Assembly: GCA_023142175.1 (NCBI GenBank)
Contig: JAGLJX010000059.1
Span: 1 to 7,724, forward strand
Length of the DNA: 7,724 nucleotides
Direction of reading: 5' to 3'
Source of the DNA: Emcibacter sp.
GTDB taxonomy: Bacteria; Pseudomonadota; Alphaproteobacteria; Sphingomonadales; Emcibacteraceae
In this document: in pieces, positions 6,440 to 7,724 of the stretch
Layout of the letters: each line of letters begins with the position of its first letter
How positions within the stretch are numbered: position 1 is the first letter of the stretch
Position numbers and translations under genes: made by a program
Notes under the pieces: model-generated
The model's database searches: none
What the model was told of the DNA's origin: nothing
What the model saw: the letters and a program-made list of their open reading frames with translations, nothing else

Positions 6440-6898
6440 TCAATCCTTATGATAGGGATGTCCCGCTAAAATACAGGACGCCCGATATAACTGTTCCGTT
6501 AACATGACCCGCGCCATCATATGGGGCCACGTCATATCCCCAAGCGATAACAGGAAATTCGCCCGCTTTTTAACAGGGGCGGCATAGCCATCTGCGCCAC
6601 CGATAAGGAAAGTGAGGTTAGCCACCCCGCTGTCCTGACGGTCGCGGATCAAGTCTGCAAAATCCGTACTTCGCATAGATTTTCCACGCTCATCAAGTGC
6701 GATGACATGGGAATTATCAGGGATCGCCTTCAGGATCAAATCACCTTCCCGTGACATACGCTCCGCCCCCTTAATGGGGCGTTTCTCTTCAACCTCAATA
6801 ATTTTAACGGGCCAGGGACAGCGTTTGAGATAGGTCTCAATCTGCTGGCTCTCCGGCCCTTTTTTTATGCGGCCTACTGCGATGATGGTAAGATGCAT
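6440..6898 (-). CDS. rlmH: 23S rRNA pseudouridine-1915 N3-methyltransferase (SPOUT family)
   Basis: RlmH methylates pseudouridine 1915 in helix 69 of 23S rRNA on assembled 70S ribosomes, using S-adenosylmethionine. The 152 aa length is typical. The whole protein is one SPOUT knot domain: MHLTIIAVGRIKKGPE at the N-terminus, HVIALDERGKSMRSTDFA (64-81), the SAM-binding LIGGADGY (98-105), MTWPHMMARVMLTEQLYRA (122-140) and the C-terminal GHPYHKD (146-152), whose Tyr and His are conserved in the family. The ATG at 6898 lies 6 nt after the rsfS stop, without a strong ribosome-binding motif, so translational coupling to rsfS is likely. The rsfS-rlmH pair is conserved across many bacteria, and both products act on the ribosome. 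Confidence 0.97.
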   Translation of the reverse strand: MHLTIIAVGRIKKGPESQQIETYLKRCPWPVKIIEVEEKRPIKGAERMSREGDLILKAIPDNSHVIALDERGKSMRSTDFADLIRDRQDSGVANLTFLIGGADGYAAPVKKRANFLLSLGDMTWPHMMARVMLTEQLYRASCILAGHPYHKD

Positions 6899-6904
6899 CA
6901 GGAC

Positions 6905-7321
6905 TTAACTGCTTAGCACCTTGTCCGGGGTAAAATCGTCGGGACGGATATCCATGTCCCACATTTTTTCCAGATTATAGAAGCTGCGCACTTCCGGCCG
7001 GAAAACATGGATGATGGCATCGCCGGCATCAATCAATACCCAGTCGGCTTTCTCCAGGCCTTCGACCTTGGAGTTGCCATAGCCGGATTTCTTGATATTT
7101 GTGACCAGATGATCTGCAATAGCCGCGACCTGCCGCGTGGAACGACCCGACGCAATGATCATCGAATCGGCTATGCTGCTTTTCCCTTTAAGGTCTATGG
7201 AAATGATTTCTTCCGCTTTGTCGTCTTCAAGAGAGTTAATGATAACTCCCAGAAGGGTGTCCGTACTATGCGGTTCAATAGAAGATAATGTGTCATCTTC
7301 CGATGTGTTATTACTAGGCAA
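6905..7321 (-). CDS. rsfS: Ribosomal silencing factor RsfS (Iojap/DUF143), probable TTG start
   Basis: RsfS binds protein uL14 on the 50S subunit and blocks joining with 30S, lowering translation in starvation or stationary phase. From TTG 7321 the protein is 138 aa, longer than the roughly 105 aa E. coli form because of an N-terminal polar tail and a short C-terminal tail. The core begins near residue 20 (TLLGVIINSLEDDKAEEI). It includes the family motifs KSSIADSMIIASGRSTRQ (about 47-64), WVLIDAGDAIIHVF (94-107) and the near C-terminal FYNLEKMWD (114-122). No in-frame ATG lies between the nadD stop and codon 53 of this protein, inside the core. Upstream in-frame ATGs (7489 and 7465) would overlap nadD by over 100 nt with non-conserved basic sequence, so I reject them. 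An AAGAGG lies 12 nt before the TTG. The gene sits between nadD and rlmH, as expected. Confidence 0.9.
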   Translation of the reverse strand: MPSNNTSEDDTLSSIEPHSTDTLLGVIINSLEDDKAEEIISIDLKGKSSIADSMIIASGRSTRQVAAIADHLVTNIKKSGYGNSKVEGLEKADWVLIDAGDAIIHVFRPEVRSFYNLEKMWDMDIRPDDFTPDKVLSS

Positions 7322-7333
7322 TTTTGGTTGTAA

Positions 7334-7339
7334 CCTCTT
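7334..7339 (-). promoter_or_regulatory. Likely ribosome-binding site of rsfS
   Basis: AAGAGG on the minus strand lies 4 nt after the nadD stop codon and 12 nt before the TTG at 7321. The spacing is a little long, but no other start-like codon lies closer in the rsfS frame. It is the main evidence for the TTG start. Confidence 0.4.
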
Positions 7340-7343
7340 GGAT

Positions 7344-7724
7344 TTAAAGTTTTTTCCGTCGTATCTCTGTGGATGACAACGGATTTTGTATATCCCGGAT
7401 GAATATCCATGCCGGGGCTTTCCGTGAGCTGAGTGTTGCCGCTTGGCTTTCCGGAATTTGAGCATCCCTGAAAAGCTCTGCCGCGTCACTCTCCTCTACC
7501 GCCCTAGAATACATCGGACGATCAAAAATCGCAAATGCTACTGTGCGAACTATTTTCTTCCAGTCTTTCCATTGGGAAAACTGAGCCAGATTATCGGCAC
7601 CCATGAGCCAGATAAAGCGTGTCTCGGGCAGTCGTTTTATTATACTGTCCAGCGTATCTACCGTATAATTTGACCCAAGCTGGCTCTCCAGATCAGTGAT
7701 ATAAATTCGGTCGTCCGTGGCCAT
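7344..7724 (-). CDS. nadD: Nicotinate-nucleotide adenylyltransferase, N-terminus beyond the window
   Basis: NadD joins nicotinate mononucleotide and ATP to form nicotinic acid adenine dinucleotide, the step before NAD synthetase. The last 126 codons are present; the first third, which would carry the nucleotide-binding GGSFNPPHxGH motif, lies past the window end. The ATG at 7724-7722 is therefore internal. Visible family features are YTVDTLDSI (20-28), the RFIWLMGADNLAQFSQWKDW block (36-55), FAIFDRPMYS (64-73) and the C-terminal SSTEIR (117-122), equivalent to the ISSTxIR nucleotide-contact motif. The protein ends four residues later, after an A6 tract. It stands first among the genes seen here and is followed by rsfS after 22 nt. 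In alphaproteobacteria it commonly sits next to these partners. Confidence 0.93.
   Translation of the reverse strand: MATDDRIYITDLESQLGSNYTVDTLDSIIKRLPETRFIWLMGADNLAQFSQWKDWKKIVRTVAFAIFDRPMYSRAVEESDAAELFRDAQIPESQAATLSSRKAPAWIFIRDIQNPLSSTEIRRKKL

Noticed and set aside
6038..6507. Plus-strand open frames of 63-126 codons over gpmI and the rlmH end
   Set aside because: They are antisense to conserved gpmI sequence and have no family features; they are shadows of the coding bias of gpmI.
7346..7356. A-AAA-AAC heptamer at the end of nadD as a -1 frameshift site
   Set aside because: The heptamer is not in phase with the nadD codons, and rsfS lies in the +1, not the -1, frame. Only single-base slippage would join them.
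6905..7489. Long rsfS version starting at ATG 7489 (194 aa)
   Set aside because: It would overlap nadD by 146 nt, and its first ~50 residues are basic, unlike any RsfS N-terminus, as expected from reading nadD out of frame.
1..7724. Mobile elements, CRISPR arrays, tRNA or rRNA genes, defence genes
   Set aside because: Reading both strands gave no direct-repeat array, transposase or integrase motif, tRNA-like cloverleaf or rRNA stretch; nearly all bases lie in conserved genes.

Overview
The window is a compact block of housekeeping and cell-envelope genes, all on the minus strand. Read in the direction of transcription, from 7724 down to 1, the order is: nadD (5' part beyond the window), rsfS, rlmH, gpmI, envC, ctpA, a membrane-anchored divergent polysaccharide deacetylase (YibQ/DUF610 type), rppH, and the first 158 codons of an unrecognised membrane protein. 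Protein style and gene order (nadD-rsfS-rlmH, then an envC-ctpA-deacetylase-rppH run) point to an alphaproteobacterium. Base composition is close to half G+C by eye, so a moderate-GC marine lineage such as Kordiimonadales or Emcibacterales is possible. That finer placement is only inference.

Region 6440-7724 carries NAD synthesis (NadD) and two ribosome-related proteins: RsfS, which silences the free 50S subunit, and RlmH, which methylates 23S rRNA. rsfS has no usable ATG; its most likely start is a TTG at 7321, behind an AAGAGG motif just past the nadD stop. A 43-46 nt AT-rich gap precedes gpmI and holds extended -10-like sequences.

Region 2220-6360 holds gpmI (cofactor-independent phosphoglycerate mutase), envC (coiled-coil LytM activator) and ctpA (S41 protease), packed with gaps of 13 and 3 nt. 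Region 1090-2205 is the divergent deacetylase. The chain gpmI-envC-deacetylase matches gpmM-envC-yibQ of E. coli, with ctpA inserted. Two of these three envelope proteins appear catalytically dead (EnvC lacks the M23 zinc ligands; the deacetylase lacks the Asp pair and a His typical of its family), while CtpA keeps its Ser-Lys dyad. A strong sigma70-type promoter overlapping the end of ctpA would start transcription almost exactly at the deacetylase ATG.

Region 1-1089 holds a 144 nt gap with a good promoter for rppH, then rppH (Nudix RNA pyrophosphohydrolase), which overlaps the next, truncated, membrane-protein gene by 4 nt (ATGA).

I see no mobile element, CRISPR array, tRNA, rRNA or phage gene, and no convincing new system. 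The points worth a second look concern start sites, promoters, the degenerate enzymes and the truncated membrane protein.
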